From: an uncultured Kiritimatiellota bacterium
GTDB taxonomy: Bacteria; Verrucomicrobiota; Kiritimatiellia; RFP12; UBA1067
Reading direction: 5' to 3'
DNA length: 40,693 nt
NCBI GenBank assembly: GCA_934667425.1
Contig: CAKULV010000031.1
Coordinates: 1-40,693 of the forward strand
The notes under the pieces were generated by a model. That model was not told the origin of the DNA. It ran no database searches and worked only from the letters and a program-made list of their open reading frames with translations. The translations under genes were made by a program, and so were the position numbers. Positions 23,795-32,293 of this stretch are shown piece after piece. Each line of letters starts with the position of its first letter. Positions within the stretch are counted from its first letter, which is position 1.

Positions 23795-24611
23795 CCTGCT
23801 CATCCTCCTGAGATTTCCTTGCGGCCTCCTGCTCTTCCCTCTGCTTCCTCAGCTGCTCCTGGATCTGGAGCAGGGCCTCGCGCTGCTGCGCGCGTTCCTC
23901 CTCCGCCCGCTGCTTCTCGGCGGCCTCCTGAGCCTCGCGCTCCCTGCGCTCCGCCTCAGCCGCCGCAGCGGCCTCGCGGCGCTTCTCCTCATCCGCCTGC
24001 TCCTTGACCCTCATCGCAAGGCGCCGCTGCCTCAACCTTTCGATCCCCCCCATGGCCCTGCCCGGCGCACCATCTGCGGAAGTCGCCACGGGCCGTCCTT
24101 TCAGCAAAGGCAGAACCGATGGCCGCGCCGCGCCGCCCCGCCGCTTCTGCGACGTGGCGTTCGCGCCATTTCCTCCGGCAGCTTCTCCAAGCTTCATAGT
24201 GACCTCAATCCCATCCTTGACGAGGGTGACGGACTCCGTGGCCGGGTCGGCTTCCTTGACGCTCCATCCACTCTGGCTCGCGCCGACTTCGAGATAGTAG
24301 TTCTCGCTCGGCTTGGACGATGTGTCGGTGAAGCCCACCTTCACAGCGCCCGACGGCGTGACGTTCAGGGCGGACACCCTAACGCTGGCCGCCAGCTGCT
24401 GCGCCTCGGCAGAGCGCTGCTCGGGCGTCATCTCGCCGTTTCCCGCCACGCCCGCAGACGCCGACCCCGGGGCCGCTTCCGGATCGAAATTCACCGGCTC
24501 CGGACCGAATGGCTTGCGGTCAACGATCGTCTGGTAGCGCTCGAATGGCTGCGCATCCGCAAATGCGGCTAACGCCGCCACCGCCAATATCAATGTCCAT
24601 GATGTCTTCAC
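23772..24611 (-). CDS. Secreted protein with long C-terminal charged coiled coil
   Basis: A 279-residue protein that I do not recognise as a named family. It opens with a signal peptide (SWTLILAVAALAAFADAQPF, residues 3-22). Then comes YQTIVDRKPFGPEP, which loosely resembles the start of secretin-associated or GspC/PilP-type proteins. Residues about 75-145 form a small beta domain (VRVSALNVTPSGAVKVGFTD and YYLEVGASQSGWSVKEAD). From about residue 195 to the end it is an Arg/Glu/Ala/Gln-rich coiled coil of some 80 residues. GTG 24611 is chosen as start because TGGTATAAT ends 7 bases before it, implying a leaderless mRNA, and because the signal peptide begins there. Acyltransferase and dehydrogenase genes overlap downstream. 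An envelope structural role is only a guess. Confidence 0.65.
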   Translation of the reverse strand: MKTSWTLILAVAALAAFADAQPFERYQTIVDRKPFGPEPVNFDPEAAPGSASAGVAGNGEMTPEQRSAEAQQLAASVRVSALNVTPSGAVKVGFTDTSSKPSENYYLEVGASQSGWSVKEADPATESVTLVKDGIEVTMKLGEAAGGNGANATSQKRRGGAARPSVLPLLKGRPVATSADGAPGRAMGGIERLRQRRLAMRVKEQADEEKRREAAAAAEAERREREAQEAAEKQRAEEERAQQREALLQIQEQLRKQREEQEAARKSQEDEQGEANNAE

Positions 24612-24618
24612 GCCCGAT

Positions 24619-24627
24619 ATTATACCA
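24619..24627 (-). promoter_or_regulatory. Extended -10 promoter directly before the 24611 GTG start
   Basis: Minus strand TGGTATAAT (24627 to 24619), only 7 bases from the GTG codon, with no SD. It lies within the 17-base gap after the GH36-like gene, so it would separate the coiled-coil/plsC group from the long upstream gene run. Confidence 0.65.
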
Positions 24628-24628
24628 T

Positions 24629-26782
24629 TTATCGGAATGAGACTTCCCAGCGGAAGGGCGACTCGGCATTTTCGTACTTCACCCTTCTTATGGCCCCGTC
24701 CACGACGATGCGAAGCTCGTATGGTTCGCCGGGGACTGCCGTCGATACGCCGGAGAGCGTCTTCGTCGATGGATCCCATCTCTCTTCCGCGACGTCGATG
24801 ATTGGACTCGCGACATGGCGCGACGTGGAAATGACAAACGGACGGTCGATCAGTTCCCGCACCGCGATCACGCGGCAGTCATCCTTGGGGACGTCAAACG
24901 AGAACCTCCCCTTGAACGGCGCGACGAACTCGTCCCGCCAGAAATCGAAGCCGACATACGTCTTCGACGGATCAAGGTCGCAGTACGCCGCCGGATAGTC
25001 GACCCTGAGAGTTCCGTTGGTACCCCAGTTGTAGAGGCCGAACACGGCACGATCGCCATCCGTAAGCTTCCACACATTCTGGACCGTCCTTTCGAAATAG
25101 TCTACCGGACGCACCTGCCTGGCGTGTCCATGCGGCGCCATCGTGCGCTTCAGGATCTCCACACGCCCATCCGAAAGCGACGGCAGCCAGTCGCTGAAGT
25201 TGTAGAGGAGTCCGCCAAGTGATGTCCAGCTCGCCATGAGCCTTGCGCGCCCGAGCGGGACGGCGTCGCGCACGTACACCGGATCGGGATCGCTGTACCA
25301 GACCCTTCCGTTCAGGAAGTAGCGCGGCGACCCGGCGATCGGTCCCGCCATGTAGCGTTCCGGGAAGCAATCGATCGGGCCGTTGTCGCCGCCGATGCGA
25401 AGAAGATCGACAAGCCCGTAGGAAGCCGCTATTCCGCGGGCGTTCTGCGCGACGTTGCAGGCAAGCAGGCGGGTCCCATCCGCACACCCGTCACGCATCG
25501 CCCTAAGGCCCCTGCGGAACGCCTGGACGTTGGACATCCCCGGATCGGAGAACACAACCCTGTCAAGGGCCTCTTCCCCATAGGTGCGGCCAAAACCGAG
25601 GTCTGCCGCCATTCCAGAGTACATCCCATCGAACTTTATCATGCGGAAGCCCCAGTCTCGCGTCACCAGAGAGGCAAGGTTCCGCACATACTCTATCGCC
25701 TTTGGGTTCGACATGTCGAGTGCGCCCGATCCGAACGGGGTGACATACGGCTCACCGCGCTTCTGGGCGAGGTGACGCGGGCCCACGCCGTCGTTCGCGG
25801 GGGACGTGACCGCGCTCTTGACGAAAAGGTCCGCCTTGTCCTGCCACCACGGATCCTTGGTGTCTCCGGAGAACGGCATGTACCAAAGGCCGGCGACAAA
25901 GCCATTTGCGCCTATGTAATCGGCGGTGGGCTTCATCCCCCCGGGGTAGGGCCCCTTCGGATTGACGCGGCTGAACACCATGGCGGGGCCGAGACGTTCC
26001 GCACCGTCCTGCCACCTGTCGTCTATCTGGTAGTAGCCGAACCCCCATTTGGCAAGACCCTGCGCGGCATCCACGAATTCACGCGTCAATCCCTCGCTGC
26101 AGGCGCCTTTGGCGAACGCCGCCTTGTTGGTGGTATATCCTCCAACGTCGGAATACCAGGTGCAGAACCCGGATATCTGCGGCATAAGCCTGATGCCGTA
26201 GCGGGCGGCAACCGCATCGGCGTATGCCTCAAGTCCGAGGCGGCAGTCGTCAAACGCTCCAACCACGAACGTATCTGTCCGGGGCGCGTCGCCTGGTGCG
26301 ACCCGCATCGGGCCGTATTCGGCCTTGCCCGTAACGCCTTTCGAGTCGAAGTGGACGCTGCCGGACGCCCATTCATCCGTAAGCCACGCCGCGACGTAGC
26401 CACGCCTCGTCTTCACCTCGCCAAGTGCGCAGAACGCATAACTTCCGGTGCGACGGTCGAGATCGGCAAGCCCGCCGGTCCCCATCGCTTTCCACGTCTT
26501 CGGGTCGATGCCCCGGAGCGATATGCGCGGCAGCCATACGGTGGAAACCTTTCCTATGCGCGGTGTAACGTCAATGAACACGAAAGGCGAGCCCTTCTCC
26601 GTGCGCACGGCGATGTCGCAGTTGGCGGAACGCTCGCCTCTTCGGAATTCCGCGAATGCGGCCTTTTCGCCGACCCTGCGGATGCGCACGATCTCCCCGT
26701 CATCATCAAGTTCACATGTGGAGCCGACAGCTCCCAGCGCAAATGCGACGCCGCACAGCGCAGCCAAAGACTTCATGTCCAT
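24629..26782 (-). CDS. Secreted GH36-like alpha-galactosidase
   Basis: A 717-residue protein with a signal peptide (SLAALCGVAFALGAVGSTCE). Residues about 20-200 form the N-terminal beta-sandwich typical of clan GH-D. The barrel begins with SGFCTWYSDVGGYT (about residue 205) and GFGYYQIDDRWQDG, both clan hallmarks. The likely nucleophile is the Asp of FRMIKFDGMYSG (about 385) and the acid/base the Asp of LLRIGGDNGPID (about 466). A C-terminal beta domain follows (about 590-717). The family removes terminal alpha-galactosyl or alpha-GalNAc residues; the actual linkage is inferred. SD GGAAGGAG precedes ATG 26782. It lies 42 bases after the GH109-like gene in the same run, consistent with combined trimming of alpha-GalNAc and alpha-Gal ends. 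Confidence 0.8.
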   Translation of the reverse strand: MDMKSLAALCGVAFALGAVGSTCELDDDGEIVRIRRVGEKAAFAEFRRGERSANCDIAVRTEKGSPFVFIDVTPRIGKVSTVWLPRISLRGIDPKTWKAMGTGGLADLDRRTGSYAFCALGEVKTRRGYVAAWLTDEWASGSVHFDSKGVTGKAEYGPMRVAPGDAPRTDTFVVGAFDDCRLGLEAYADAVAARYGIRLMPQISGFCTWYSDVGGYTTNKAAFAKGACSEGLTREFVDAAQGLAKWGFGYYQIDDRWQDGAERLGPAMVFSRVNPKGPYPGGMKPTADYIGANGFVAGLWYMPFSGDTKDPWWQDKADLFVKSAVTSPANDGVGPRHLAQKRGEPYVTPFGSGALDMSNPKAIEYVRNLASLVTRDWGFRMIKFDGMYSGMAADLGFGRTYGEEALDRVVFSDPGMSNVQAFRRGLRAMRDGCADGTRLLACNVAQNARGIAASYGLVDLLRIGGDNGPIDCFPERYMAGPIAGSPRYFLNGRVWYSDPDPVYVRDAVPLGRARLMASWTSLGGLLYNFSDWLPSLSDGRVEILKRTMAPHGHARQVRPVDYFERTVQNVWKLTDGDRAVFGLYNWGTNGTLRVDYPAAYCDLDPSKTYVGFDFWRDEFVAPFKGRFSFDVPKDDCRVIAVRELIDRPFVISTSRHVASPIIDVAEERWDPSTKTLSGVSTAVPGEPYELRIVVDGAIRRVKYENAESPFRWEVSFR

Positions 26783-26824
26783 ACCGACACTCCTTCCTGA
26801 AACCTATCACCTAAAACCTACCCG

Positions 26825-28252
26825 CTACCCCTCCAGCGATTGCCCGATCGTCTGCTGCGGCCCGGCATCGACATCACTGAACTTCATCTTGGAGACATCC
26901 ACGTTCACGATGCCGAGCGGCTTCATCGTCCTCCACGCGCCACGCGTGAAGTCTGGGATGTCCACCGGCGCCCCGCGCTTCGCCTGGGACATCTCGGTCA
27001 GTTCACACAGGCAGCTCCACGACGCGAGGTCGTATACGTCCATGTCAAGCGGCAGACCGTTCTGCAGGCAATACACCCAGCGGAGGTCCATGATGAAGTC
27101 CATGCCGCCGTGCCCGCCGATCTTCTTTGCGATCTCGCCGACGTCCCTCCACATCGGGTGCATGTATTTCTTCCGGCACTCCTGCGTAAACTTCTCGTCG
27201 AACCCCTTGTGGCTGCGGGGTCCGGAGCCCGGGGTATTCTCGATGTCTATCCTGAGCGGATAGTCCATCAGGATCCCGTGCGTGCCCTGGATCGTGTTGA
27301 TCCGGCTATACGGATGCGGCACGACGCACGACAGGTCGAGGAATATCATCTTGCCGTTCGCGGTGCGGATCAGCGACGAGTTGTGCGGCCCTATGAGATA
27401 CTTCCGGTACGCCTCAAGGTTCTCTCCGTTCCAGCGGGGGTCACCTTCGCGGATCAGGTCTCCGACCGACTTGCCCTCCATGGAGTTGAGGTAGTCGAAG
27501 CGGTCGCCGCGGTTGATGTTCATGTACTGCGCAACCGGCCCCAAGCCATGGGTGGGATAGTAGTTGCCGCGATGCTCCTGATACCATTCGGCGCGGAACT
27601 TGCTCAGCTCGAAGCCGCGCGTCGCCCCGCTGTGCAGGTATCCGGCCTCGCCGTACACGGTCTCGCCAAGCACGCCAAGCCGGCACATGTTGAGCGCCAG
27701 CAGCTCCGTCTCGCCGTAGCAGCAGTTCTCAAGCATCATGCAGTGGCGGCGGGTCGCCTCGCTCGTCTCGACAAGCTCCCAGCAGCTGTCCACGTCCATC
27801 GTCGCCGGGACCTCCACGAAGGCGTGCTTGTCCGCCCGCATCGCCGCAAGGGCGACGGGCGCATGAAGCTTCCACGGAACGCAGGCGTAGACGACATCCA
27901 CGCCATCCCATTGGCAGAGGTCTCTGTACGCCTCTGGGCCGAGGAACTCCCTTGCGGGCGGCAATCCCTTCTTCGAGAGATGGTCGCGGCATATCTTCAT
28001 CATCGCCGGGTTGATGTCGCAGAACGCCGCTATCTCGACTCCGGGGAAAAGCGACAGCCGCTTCAAGGCATAGTTTCCGCGGGCCCCGACACCGACGAAC
28101 CCGATGCGCACCCGCCTCAGGGCAGGGGTCGCGAAGCCCGCCATGGGGGCGCCGCCTCCAAAGTCAATCTTATCTGCCTGGCACCCGGCGGCAACTGCCG
28201 CAAGGCCCATCCACGCCGATCCCCTCAAGAACTCGCGTCTGCTCTGTTCCAT
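26825..28252 (-). CDS. GH109-type Gfo/Idh/MocA glycosidase (probable alpha-N-acetylgalactosaminidase), Tat-exported
   Basis: A 475-residue protein starting SRREFLRGSAWMGLAAVAAGC: a twin-arginine motif plus a lipobox-like Cys, so a Tat-exported lipoprotein is likely. The Rossmann motif is RIGFVGVGARGNYALKRL (about residues 49-66). The GH109 signature YYPTHGLGPVAQYMNINRGD occurs near residue 235, with the catalytic His in it, and AFVEVPATMDVDSCWELVE corresponds to the EVP region. GH109 enzymes cleave alpha-GalNAc by a bound-NAD oxidation-elimination route. Simple oxidoreductase function is the alternative, but the signature favours GH109. AAAGGAGA lies 5 bases before ATG 28252, shortening the longer open frame. 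The GH31 gene ends 11 bases upstream. Confidence 0.84.
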   Translation of the reverse strand: MEQSRREFLRGSAWMGLAAVAAGCQADKIDFGGGAPMAGFATPALRRVRIGFVGVGARGNYALKRLSLFPGVEIAAFCDINPAMMKICRDHLSKKGLPPAREFLGPEAYRDLCQWDGVDVVYACVPWKLHAPVALAAMRADKHAFVEVPATMDVDSCWELVETSEATRRHCMMLENCCYGETELLALNMCRLGVLGETVYGEAGYLHSGATRGFELSKFRAEWYQEHRGNYYPTHGLGPVAQYMNINRGDRFDYLNSMEGKSVGDLIREGDPRWNGENLEAYRKYLIGPHNSSLIRTANGKMIFLDLSCVVPHPYSRINTIQGTHGILMDYPLRIDIENTPGSGPRSHKGFDEKFTQECRKKYMHPMWRDVGEIAKKIGGHGGMDFIMDLRWVYCLQNGLPLDMDVYDLASWSCLCELTEMSQAKRGAPVDIPDFTRGAWRTMKPLGIVNVDVSKMKFSDVDAGPQQTIGQSLEG

Positions 28253-28263
28253 CGCTGTCTCCT

Positions 28264-29895
28264 TTACTTCGTTCCTATCTTTACAAAGTGCGGCAGCCGC
28301 GAAAGCGGCGCCTTTACGGTCATCTCCGAAGGGCCCTCTACGGCAGACCCGTCGTCCGCCATCCATCTCCCCGGCGGAATGACGACCTTGCGTTCGCGCT
28401 GTCCCTTCTCCACGACGGGCGCCACCAGGAGGCTGTCGCCCATCATGAACTCGTCGAGCACCTTTGCGTAGCCGCGACCGGGGAACATATACTCAAGGTT
28501 GCGGATCATCGGCTCGCCGGTGCGCCCGCACTCTTCCGCCAACTCGACGAAATACTTGGCGAACCTCTGCCTCGTCTTCACCGTGTCGCGGACGATCTGC
28601 CTCTTCTCGTCGTCCAGCACTCGCCATGGGGACGCAGAGAACTGCATCTGCCCGCAAAGCGCGTGCACCTGCGCGGAGCGCACGAACAGCTCGGCGTCGA
28701 ACGGGGATCCCGGCAGGAACGCAGTCCACGATCCGCCGCCGACCATGTCCGGGCACACGAACGGATAGCCGAGCAACCCCCCGGCCATCATGTCGGAGAC
28801 AAGCGCGCGGACCGCCTTCCACGAATGGTCCTTGTCGATGAGGCGCACCACTACCGGCTGCCCCTGGAGCCGCCACGCATTGCGGTATTCCGAAAACTTG
28901 TACTCCAGCGCGAACTTGCCGTAAAGGTACGTCTGGTCGGCGGGCGAGACAGACTTGTCATGCGCATTGAAGTCGCCCCGGACATAGTGCCCAAGCTCGC
29001 CGCCGTCAAACTTGAAGCCGTCCACGCCGTAATCGGCGACGAGCCGGTCGAGCTGCGACCGGAACCAGCGGTTGGCGTTGGGGTGCGTGAAATCCAAGAG
29101 GGCAGACTGGCCGTTCCACCATCTGGAAGCCGCCGGTATGCCGGCATCGTTGAGATAGAACCCGCCGACATCCTTCTCGCGCACCACGCTTCCGGGGTTG
29201 ACGCCGCTCACGATGCGACGGTACGCGGGAGAATCCATCGAAACCCACGGGCAAATCCACAGCATCACCTTGAACCCCATCTTGTGGAGTTCGGCGCACA
29301 TCCCCTTGGGGTCCGGGAAGGTGCGGGGGTTGAACTCCCAGGTGCCGTATCCCTCCTGCCAGGTGTCGTCAACCATGAACACGCCGGGAGGCATCCCATT
29401 GTCGATCATGGACTTCGCGTACTCCATTATCCTGTCCTGCGACTGGAAGTACGTAAGCTCGATCCATGTGTTGTACTGTGGGGCGGAGAAGAATAGCGAG
29501 GCGGGGGACTTGCCGCTCGGCGGGAAATGCTTCGCCGCAGCCGCAAGGAACGCCTCCCTCAGGGTGCGTCCGCCGACAGCCAATTCTGGAGATGCCTTGG
29601 CGGACGTCATGCGGATGACGCCGTTGGAGACCGATATCAGGGACTGCTCGTCGCACCAGATGTAGCGGCCCTTGTCCGAGACGAGGAATGACGCGAACTG
29701 GTTGCTGTAGTTGGTGCGCCTCAGGTCAATGTCCACGGAACTCGAATCCGTGAAGGGCATCTTCAATCCGAAATCGTTTGCCCCGCCCCACCAGTGTTCG
29801 CCAGGGAGCATCGAAACATCGAGCGTACCGGCCACAGACAGGGATGCGATCAGCGAAACCGCACCGGCCAACATCGTTCTTCTTCCCACTTGCAT
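28264..29895 (-). CDS. Secreted GH31 alpha-glycosidase
   Basis: A 543-residue GH31 enzyme, short for the family because it has little beyond the N-terminal beta domain and the barrel. The signal peptide is TMLAGAVSLIASLSVAGTLD. PGVFMVDDTWQEGYGTWEFN marks an early barrel strand. The nucleophile Asp is in VDGFKFDGGELGHY (about residue 297) and the acid/base Asp in the region FVCPDMVGGGSW, the counterpart of the usual HDIGG. EPMIRNLEYMFPGRG and DSLLVAPVVEKGQRERKVVIPPGRW are typical of GH31 ends. GH31 covers alpha-glucosidases, alpha-xylosidases, alpha-galactosidases, sulfoquinovosidases and alpha-GalNAcases; sequence alone does not decide. AAGGAGG precedes ATG 29895 by 6 bases. Beside GH109 and GH36 it fits removal of alpha-linked terminal sugars. 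Confidence 0.86.
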   Translation of the reverse strand: MQVGRRTMLAGAVSLIASLSVAGTLDVSMLPGEHWWGGANDFGLKMPFTDSSSVDIDLRRTNYSNQFASFLVSDKGRYIWCDEQSLISVSNGVIRMTSAKASPELAVGGRTLREAFLAAAAKHFPPSGKSPASLFFSAPQYNTWIELTYFQSQDRIMEYAKSMIDNGMPPGVFMVDDTWQEGYGTWEFNPRTFPDPKGMCAELHKMGFKVMLWICPWVSMDSPAYRRIVSGVNPGSVVREKDVGGFYLNDAGIPAASRWWNGQSALLDFTHPNANRWFRSQLDRLVADYGVDGFKFDGGELGHYVRGDFNAHDKSVSPADQTYLYGKFALEYKFSEYRNAWRLQGQPVVVRLIDKDHSWKAVRALVSDMMAGGLLGYPFVCPDMVGGGSWTAFLPGSPFDAELFVRSAQVHALCGQMQFSASPWRVLDDEKRQIVRDTVKTRQRFAKYFVELAEECGRTGEPMIRNLEYMFPGRGYAKVLDEFMMGDSLLVAPVVEKGQRERKVVIPPGRWMADDGSAVEGPSEMTVKAPLSRLPHFVKIGTK

Positions 29896-29957
29896 TATCT
29901 TCCTCCTTTTTTCAAGCGCTACCTGTACGTGGCAGACAGCGCCAGACATAACGAAAC

Positions 29958-30251
29958 CTATCCGAAAAGGCGATCGAGGATCTGCTCCGCCGGCGTATAG
30001 GCCCTCTTGGAACTGTTGCATTCCTTGCAGCACGGAACGCAGTTCCCCCGCGTAGATTTCCCTCCACGTGCGACAGGCACCACATGATCCATGGTCAAGG
30101 CAGCGGAACCGACCTTGCGATGGCAATAGTGGCATTCGCCCCGCTCAAGCTGGGTGCGCCACCATTCTGTCTTCCGCAGCTCCCTCGCCCTTGCGCGTTC
30201 GCGCCTCACGTGCTGCGGATCCGGATTCAGGTCAAGCCATTCGCCATCCAT
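29958..30251 (-). CDS. Small HNH endonuclease-domain protein
   Basis: A 97-residue HNH protein. The metal finger and active site read CHYCHRKVGSAALTMDHVVP (about residues 39-58), then ARGGKSTRGNCVPCCKECNSSKR, with the two CxxC pairs, the DH of the catalytic strand and the Asn of the HNH fold. Such McrA-like domains nick or cut DNA. ATG 30251 is chosen over the longer frame because GAGGAG lies about 7 bases upstream. It follows the ConA-like gene by 11 bases. Without toxin, restriction or phage partners nearby its role is unclear; genome defence or repair are possible. Confidence 0.82.
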   Translation of the reverse strand: MDGEWLDLNPDPQHVRRERARARELRKTEWWRTQLERGECHYCHRKVGSAALTMDHVVPVARGGKSTRGNCVPCCKECNSSKRAYTPAEQILDRLFG

Positions 30252-30262
30252 AGGGACGCTCC

Positions 30263-30928
30263 TCAGTGTTCGCCGTCTGCGGCAGGATCGACAGGCGGGA
30301 GGCCGGTGCGAACCTTGAACGAATAGAACCGGTTGCGGCCCTCGCATCCCGTTATTCCGGCGTAGAAGCTTTCCGGCAGCGTTTCGTCCTGATACCCGAA
30401 ACGGCATCCGCCGCATGCTATGTTCATCTGCATCAGGCCGCCGCGCCTCTCAAGCGTGACCTTGAGGTCGTACTTCCGCCTTGGCTCGAACGGGGCGCGC
30501 AGGAACGCCGCAAGCCGCCATTTGGCATGGCCGTCCTCGAACGTGTAGCGCCACACGTTGATGCCTTCGTTGTACAGCACTATCTCATGGTGCTCGCGGA
30601 ACTCTGGTCCCCCGTCGCAGTCCTTGCCGAGGCTTGGGGCGATCACGATGAGCGGAGCCATCAGGTGGTCGAAGCTCATCACGGACGACACTTCCGCCCG
30701 CGCCTCGAACTTCATGTTGTGCACCATGCTCGCATATACCTCCGTCACATGGTGCGCATACAGCTCCTCGTCGGAGACGTTCGGACAAGGATTCACGATG
30801 TGGTCGTCGGCCTGCACGAACTCCTTTACATAGTCCCAGCGCGAACTCTTCACCACGGTCCAATCGTCCCGATTCCACTTGCCTCGGCTGAAATCAACTT
30901 CCAGCACGCTCTCTTCACACTTGCTCAT
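30263..30928 (-). CDS. Cytoplasmic concanavalin-A-like jelly-roll protein of unknown function
   Basis: A 221-residue protein without signal peptide. Its pattern of beta strands with aromatic residues (KWNRDDWTVVKSSRWDYVKE, MKFEARAEVSSVMSFDHLM, KYDLKVTLERRGGLMQMNIA, FYAGITGCEGRNRFYSFKVR) suggests a LamG/ConA-like jelly roll, as in family 16 glycosidases or sugar-binding modules. The E-x-D-x-x-E motif of GH16 is absent. Its ATG overlaps the tsaC stop by 4 bases (ATGA), so it is coupled to the housekeeping genes. A sugar-recognising role linking to the glycosidases downstream is speculative. Confidence 0.55.
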   Translation of the reverse strand: MSKCEESVLEVDFSRGKWNRDDWTVVKSSRWDYVKEFVQADDHIVNPCPNVSDEELYAHHVTEVYASMVHNMKFEARAEVSSVMSFDHLMAPLIVIAPSLGKDCDGGPEFREHHEIVLYNEGINVWRYTFEDGHAKWRLAAFLRAPFEPRRKYDLKVTLERRGGLMQMNIACGGCRFGYQDETLPESFYAGITGCEGRNRFYSFKVRTGLPPVDPAADGEH

Positions 30929-31479
30929 ATGCTTATGGCTCCTTTCCTCAAGATCTCCAGTTCGCCGCCGTCCCCGACAAGGACAACCGTCGACGGCACG
31001 CCGCCCGGCGACACGCCGTCATCCGCCACTATGTCGGCGGAAAGCCCAACGTCCGCCAGTGCCTTGGGCGCATCGGTCGCGGGGCGCTGCCCCGAAAGGT
31101 TTGCGGACGTGACGCGCAGCACTCCGCCGCACGCCGCCAGAAGCCGCCGGGTCCAGGCATGATCCGGCACGCGAAAGCCCTCGCCCCCCGCCACAAGGGT
31201 CAGCGCCCCCGGCCAATGCCTCTCCGCCAGCTCCCTGGCCTTCGGCGGCAAATGCCCGCCGAAGGCCTCGACCGCTGCCGCGTCTGCCGCAAGGAGCGCG
31301 ATCTTCTTCCGCCTCTCCCGGCCCTTTATGGCATAGAGGCGTTCAACCGCATCGGCATGCGCCGGATGGGCCGCAAGCCCGTACACCGTATCGGTGGGGA
31401 TCACCGCAACGCCGCCTCCGTTCAGGATTCCCGCGACGACATCCACCGAATCCGCGCCTGTGCAGCAAATTGTCCTCAT
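30925..31479 (-). CDS. tsaC: L-threonylcarbamoyladenylate synthase (short YrdC type)
   Basis: A 184-residue YrdC-domain protein, the short TsaC form without the Sua5 extension. It makes threonylcarbamoyl-AMP from Thr, bicarbonate and ATP for the t6A37 modification of ANN-decoding tRNAs. Diagnostic stretches are GGVAVIPTDTVYGLAAHP, ERLYAIKGRERRKKIALL (the KxR site), HWPGALTLVAGG and LRVTSANLSGQRP. It overlaps tadA upstream and the ConA-like gene downstream by 4 bases each. Pairing with tadA puts two anticodon-loop modification functions side by side. Confidence 0.95.
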   Translation of the reverse strand: MRTICCTGADSVDVVAGILNGGGVAVIPTDTVYGLAAHPAHADAVERLYAIKGRERRKKIALLAADAAAVEAFGGHLPPKARELAERHWPGALTLVAGGEGFRVPDHAWTRRLLAACGGVLRVTSANLSGQRPATDAPKALADVGLSADIVADDGVSPGGVPSTVVLVGDGGELEILRKGAISI

Positions 31480-31994
31480 TGCGACTTCTCCTCCCTGCGC
31501 CGGCGAAAGAATCTCCGCAGGACGTCAAGCGACTCCGCCTCCATCACGCCGGCGACGATCTCAGGATGGTGGTTTATGCCCGGATGCCCGAAAATGTTGA
31601 ACACCGTCCCGCCTCCTCGCTTCGGATCGGAGACTCCCCATATCACGGTGGATACGCGCGCGAGTATTATTGCCCCGGCGCACATGGGACACGGCTCTTT
31701 CGTCACGTAAAGCCTCGTGCCGGAAAGCCGCCATGCGCCCTTCGCCGCCGCAGCGGACGTGAGGGCGAGCATCTCGGCGTGAGCCGTAGCGTCACGCAGC
31801 ATCTCCGACTGGTTGTGAGCCCTGGCAAGGATGCGCGCCATCGACGGATCCGGATCGAAGGAACCGTCCGAGCCGCCTGCCGCCGGGGACGGCTCGACTA
31901 TAACACAGCCTGTCGGCACCTCTCCGTCAGACGAAGCCTTCTCGGCCTCGCGAAGCGCCATCCTCATGAAGAAGCTGTCGAATTCGGATATCAC
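31476..31994 (-). CDS. tadA: tRNA-specific adenosine deaminase
   Basis: A 172-residue CDA-fold deaminase that converts A34 to inosine in tRNA-Arg(ACG). Zinc and catalytic residues are in TAHAEMLAL (HAE) and KEPCPMCAGAIILARV (PCxxC); EVPTGCVIV and VIWGVSDPKRGG are typical TadA stretches. A family-unusual insertion of about 15 residues (SPAAGGSDGSFDPDPSMARI) splits the strand between VIVE and the RAHNQSE stretch. The start is GTG 31994, whose codon overlaps the DUF167 stop (GTGA); upstream codons are not supported. Its stop overlaps tsaC (ATGA). Confidence 0.94.
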   Translation of the reverse strand: MISEFDSFFMRMALREAEKASSDGEVPTGCVIVEPSPAAGGSDGSFDPDPSMARILARAHNQSEMLRDATAHAEMLALTSAAAAKGAWRLSGTRLYVTKEPCPMCAGAIILARVSTVIWGVSDPKRGGGTVFNIFGHPGINHHPEIVAGVMEAESLDVLRRFFRRRREEKSQ

Positions 31995-32278
31995 GCGCCT
32001 ATCGTTTCCCGCACCCGATCCGCGCCGACGCCCACGAGAAGGATGCGCTTCTGCCTGGAGGTCTCTCCGCCCTTGAACACCACACGGCTTTTCGGCAAGC
32101 CAAACGCACCGGCAAGGGTCTCTATGATTTCGCGGTTCGCCTTGCCGTCCACAGGGGCGCATTTCACCCGCACCTTTACGGCATCACCGATCAGGCCGTC
32201 GACGCCTGCCTTCGACGATCGCGGCTGGGCCTTGACGTTCAGCACCGTCCCGTCTTGCGTTTCCGTGAAATACGGCAT
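31991..32278 (-). CDS. yggU: DUF167/YggU family protein
   Basis: A 95-residue DUF167 protein. The family pattern is clear: GTVLNVKAQPRSSKAGVDGL, VKVRVKCAPVDGKANREIIE, FGLPKSRVVFKGGETSRQKR. Its biochemical role is unknown; it is a widely conserved small alpha/beta protein. It starts 15 bases after the metK stop with only a weak GGGGG upstream, and its stop overlaps tadA (GTGA), so translation is probably coupled. Confidence 0.93.
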   Translation of the reverse strand: MPYFTETQDGTVLNVKAQPRSSKAGVDGLIGDAVKVRVKCAPVDGKANREIIETLAGAFGLPKSRVVFKGGETSRQKRILLVGVGADRVRETIGA

Positions 32279-32293
32279 GCCCGCTGCCCCCGG

